DNA of 64,000 nucleotides, taken from NCBI GenBank assembly GCA_010094045.1, contig ML986686.1, positions 62,001-126,000 of the forward strand, given 5' to 3'. The translations under genes were made by a program, and so were the position numbers. Each line of letters begins with the position of its first letter. Within the stretch, counting starts at the first letter, position 1. This DNA comes from Lojkania enalia. Its lineage: Eukaryota; Ascomycota; Dothideomycetes; Pleosporales. Of the stretch, positions 60,056 to 64,000 are shown in pieces. The notes below the pieces were generated by a model. The model worked only from the letters and a program-made list of their open reading frames with translations. It had not been told where the DNA came from and searched no databases.

Positions 60056-61934
60056 ATGGCGCCCGCTCTCCAGAAGTACGACTGGATCCTCGCCCTTACC
60101 TCCATTGCCTTCATCGTCTCGTCTACCTCCAACGGCGCCAACGATGTTGCCAACTCGTACGCCACGTCCGTCGCCGCGCGCACGCTGAAGATGTGGCAGG
60201 CCGGTATCCTCGCTTCATGCACCGAGTTTCTGGGAGCCGTCGCCCTCGGAAGCCGTGTCACTGGCACCATCAAGAGCGGCATCTTTTCGCTCGACAAATT
60301 TAAGCCCGCGCCCGCAACGCTCATGCTTGCCATGGGCTGTGCCGAGCTTGGTAGCGCCACTTTCTTGACCATTGCAACCATTTCTGGCTTCCCCGTGAGC
60401 ACTACCCAGACCGTCGTCGGTGCTCTCATTGGTTCTGGCATTGCCGCCCAAGCTCCCATCAAATGGAGCTGGCAGAAGGGAAGTGTGTCGCAGATCGCAG
60501 CATCTTGGCTGATTGCGCCCTTCATCTCGGCCGGCTTTGCTGCTATCTTGTTCGGAACTGTTAAGTATGGTGTCTTGAAGCGGAGCGACCCTCTTAAGTG
60601 GGGCTTGCGAGCCATTCCTTTCTATCTGGCCTTCACCGCTGGCGTTTTGGCTTTGTTCATTATCGACGAGCTCCCCGAAGGTGAATCCCTAGAGGAGATG
60701 GGCGCTGGGAAAGCCTGTGGTATCATCCTCGGGGTCTTCGCTGGCGTTCTCCTTATTGCCTATGTCTTCTTCCTACCTTACTTTCATCGCCGCTTGGTCC
60801 GAGGTGACAGTAGGATCAGGGTATGGCACATCCCCCTTGGTCCTCTTCTCTGGCGGGAAGACCCTCCGCTGTATTTCCCTGCTAAGGGCGGACTTGTTGT
60901 CACCGACTACTATGCTAAGGCGGCGGCAAGCAACAATAGTTCGGACGGAGCCCTCGTAGACGAGAAGAGCAAAGGCCATTCAACCTCTGTCGACAACAAG
61001 ACATCTGGCTCAGGTGACGACGAAATCACTGCGCCAGCCGACTTGGAGCGAGGAGAAGTTCAAGGAGGGCGGAACCCGGAGACTGACCTCGTCATGCACG
61101 TCATCCCGGCGAAGCCAGAGCCCGAGGAACGATGGTTGAAGCCAGTTGAACACCTCCCGCATTACCATCCTCAGAAAATAGGCGCTTGGATCAAGTTCCT
61201 TCTCCTCCAAGGTGTAAACCGCGATGTGGTTACCCAGAAGAGTGAGTGCTCTCTGCTATTTGACATCAGCAGCCATACTCTTTGCACGTGCTAGTACTTC
61301 GTCATGCTGTTACTAACTTTTCTAGATATGGCTGCTATTCACGCTCGTGCTGCCGTGTATGACAACAAGGTCGAACATTTGTGGACATATGCTCAAGTCG
61401 CTTCTGCGATGATGATGTCTATTGCTCACGGCTCCAATGATGGTACGTAATCTAGGAGAATCTCTCCTCTCGGACGCACACTAACCGTCTCTACTAGTTG
61501 CCAACGCTGTTGGACCCTGGGTCGCTACATACAACACCTTCCAAACTGGCGTAGCATCTAAAGAAGCTGATACCCCTATCTGGATTCTTGTCATCGCAGG
61601 TCTGCTCCTCGGTACTGGCTTCTGGTTTTACGGATACCACATCGTTCGTGCATTGGGCAACAAGATCACTCAGGTGAGCCCAACTCGAGGTTTCAGCATG
61701 GAGCTTGGTGCTGCCATTTGCGTGTTGTTGGCCAGTCGCTTGGGTCTACCCGTTAGCACAACGCAATGCTTGACCGGGGCCACAATTGGCGTTGCCCTGA
61801 TGAACTTTGACGTCAAGGCAGTCAACTGGAAGCAAGTCGCCTTCATCTTCTCGGGCTGGATCATCACACTCCCCAGTGCCGGCTTGATCTCAGGCCTCTT
61901 GATGGCAATGGCCTTGAACACGCCACACTTCTAA
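60056..61934 (+). CDS. pho-4: PiT-family phosphate permease (PHO-4-like)
   Basis: Exons 60056-61241, 61326-61442, 61498-61934 (introns 84 and 55 nt, GT-AG); 579 residues. The two PHO4 halves (PF01384) each hold the signature NDVAN loop (SNGANDVANSYATSVAARTL and HGSNDVANAVGPWVATY) and a GFPVSTTQTVVGALIG / GLPVSTTQCLTGATIG re-entrant motif. Membrane helices surround them. A hydrophilic loop of about 130 residues (about 270-395, Ser/Asp/Glu-rich) lies in between, as in Neurospora PHO-4. It should bring phosphate into the cell with sodium or protons at the plasma membrane and be induced by phosphate starvation. The ATG has a strong context (CCACCATGG) and opens the conserved YDWILALTSIAFI; the frame stays open upstream to about 59480, but that DNA is promoter and leader. 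Confidence 0.95.
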
Positions 61935-64000
61935 ACTTTCTACAAAATCAATTCCTGTGTATAGGTTCGGCGGAATAGGATGTAGGTGTTGATATGGGGT
62001 CATGGAGCGGGGAAGGTTGGGTTCTGCATTCTTTTGCATGTTGTAGAACTATAGTTAATCTATCTGCATACCTGCTTTAATATACCATACTTTGTGTCTT
62101 GCATGTAGTACGACCTTGAGTATATGGAATGGTTAATTGCGAGGCTGTGGGTGTTGCATGCGGCGTTCTTTCTCCTAGGTCAAGTCCCGACTTCTTCAAC
62201 GCTTTGTCTGTTGGCTGGCTTCATCTTGCGCCATTTTCTCCTTGGGTCCGCGCGTCGATGGCAACTGATATATTATACGCTTCCCGTTGCTCTGCAAGTC
62301 TCTATTCCTCTTGTACGACCTGCCCTTTCCAGCAGCCATCCATCCTGCGTTCCTGCGCCCTAAATCCTCTGCATCTATTGATCCTGAGTCCTCCCTAGCT
62401 CACTATACTTGTCCTGCTCGTGCGGATACGAGAATGCCAGTTCGTCTGGAGTGGGAGTCCGATAGGGATCTTGCGGGCGTTATGTAAAGTGAGTATTGGT
62501 GTGCCTTGGAACATCTACAAGCTTGTAAGCCTGGAGAGGAAGCAGTTGGGGTGGGGCTTCGGTAGGAGGGGATGATTGTCTGTTAGGCTTGGTATGGGTA
62601 ACAGGATCTGTTTCGATTTTCTCTCTTGGCTTGGAAAGGGGATGACTAAAATTCTGTATATCGTTTTGGGAGCTCCTACGAGCCTTTTGACATGGTATTA
62701 TTAAGTGGTTTCCAAAATAGATGCCTCAGTAGGCGATAATGGCTGGATCAAGCCTTGCGTGCTCGGGCTCTAAGTGTAGTTGTTCAAGGGTTTCGTGGGG
62801 TCTAAATCGAATAAAACCCTTCTGTAGTGGCGTCCTTTATTGGACAGGGTTCTGTAGGTATGTTGTGCACTTGTTGCGAGATGCGTTGCAGGATGTGAAC
62901 ATCAATTCCTCGGTGGCCTGCTTTTACGTATATGCTTTGTGCATAGGGACTCTGGAGATCTTGATAAAATTTTACTTGAATTGCTACAACAGCTGTCCCC
63001 TTGACCCATATTGACGCTAAGATTAAGGTGACTCTTCGTCTTCATTGGCAACTATACTTTATGTTCTTCATGAATAACTGCGCAACCGTACCAGGGTCCT
63101 ATTCACCGCATAGTGCCCCACGTGCTCAATCCAGATCCCATCCGGACAACCCCTTCTATTCCTGATAGTCCGCGGCAGTATATCCCAATAATCCCTCAGC
63201 AAAGAATCGCGCCTGCCAAAGACCACGAAAACCTTAACATCGCTCCTCGTGCTGGCCCAAGTGATCTAATCTTCTCGTCCCGAGCCCTCAATCATATATA
63301 TTCGTGTAAGCTAGAAAAGTTTAGGGTAGATACGTCCCGTCGACCATCAGCCCGAGCTTCGATTTAAGGAGTGCGCATACTTGGTAAAGCATGCCCGAGG
63401 CGAACATTGAGAAGCGGCGCCTTCCGGCCTCCCCTCTTATATATTACAAAGGTAGCGAGTAACCGTGTATAGCAAATGCGTTTGTCGTGGGAGATATGTA
63501 CTGTATGATAAGGGATTCCCGGAGCAGGCCGTCCAAGATTCCTTAAAATAATGCCTATAGGAGGTAAAGAAGGTAGTAGTTCAGGGAGGTGTCAGAAATC
63601 CTCTGCGGTAGGAGGCTATTCAGGAGAGTAAGGAAGATCCACAAGCCCCGTGGAAGATGCGGAAATGTGGTGGGCATATCGCAGCTGTTTTAAAGGCCGG
63701 TTAGCGGATCAACTCTCACACTCTGAAGTGAAGGTATGGTTGGACTTACCTGCCCTAACCCAATTGTGAGATAGCACGGGACATTTTGCAGCTTGCAGGA
63801 CTTGAATTTGTGGTAGAGTGTATGCATACGCAACTAAAAATTAATTATTTTCGGCCGCAACGGCTTCGAGCTCATTCCAAGCCCACCCAGTCAAATGCAA
63901 ATACTTCATTCCCACTTTCAACGAGATTCGATGCAACCTACACCTCCCACGCAAATAGTCAGGGACGACCAGAACTTGGGGTGACAGGAGCAATCTAATT
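61935..64000. other. intergenic to window end, no supported gene
   Basis: The permease 3' region is followed by about 2 kb in which no open frame exceeds about 90 codons with recognisable content (62739-63014 and 63113-63367 were looked at). No repeats with clear ends were found. Confidence 0.55.

Noticed and set aside
62124..63367. Several 60-90-codon frames near the end of the window
   Set aside because: Overlapping frames without motifs in the permease downstream region.

Overview
The window is nuclear DNA from a filamentous ascomycete (Pezizomycotina; I cannot fix the class). Genes are interrupted by short GT-AG introns, mostly 45-120 nt. The gene families are typical of such fungi: two HET-domain proteins, a tannase/feruloyl esterase, a GMC oxidoreductase, DUF1996 and DUF8021 secreted proteins, a PiT-type phosphate permease and an intracellular GH1 beta-glucosidase. 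TpA-rich, stop-riddled transposon remains look like the product of repeat-induced point mutation (RIP).

Layout. 0-15 kb is housekeeping/metabolic: the 3' part of a 2-oxoglutarate/Fe(II) oxygenase gene, a fungal bZIP factor, a gene-poor stretch of about 5 kb, a four-exon GH1 beta-glucosidase, and a DUF1479 protein. 16-28.4 kb holds a HET protein, then a nine-exon gene (18861-26383, minus) for a 2319-residue protein. That protein joins a UPF1/ZNFX1-like helicase, a Cys/His-rich segment and three tandem CbxX/CfqX-type AAA+ ATPases. Divergent to it, from a 420-bp shared promoter, is an RG-rich protein of unknown function.

28.4-38.7 kb is degenerate: a BTB fragment, RIP-like sequence, a decayed hybrid histidine kinase, and a dispersed repeat present twice. 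38.7-52 kb is dominated by secreted or oxidative enzymes: tannase, HET, GMC oxidoreductase, EthD-like protein, an uncharacterised secreted protein, DUF1996 and DUF8021. At 52.7-54.9 kb lies a 2134-bp pogo/Fot1-like element with perfect 59-bp inverted ends, TA target duplications and a ruined transposase. Two solo LTRs of about 125 bp, each with its own perfect 5-bp target duplication, lie in opposite orientation at 48.5 and 57.6 kb. The window closes with a PHO-4-like phosphate permease and about 2 kb without a recognisable gene.

The most interesting item is the divergent helicase-AAA / RG-rich pair next to a HET gene, which suggests, but does not prove, an RNA-surveillance or self/non-self module. 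In the large gene, introns split three of its four P-loop motifs. The spliced models given here were built by eye from splice signals, reading phase and family conservation. Each multi-exon model sums to a whole number of codons.
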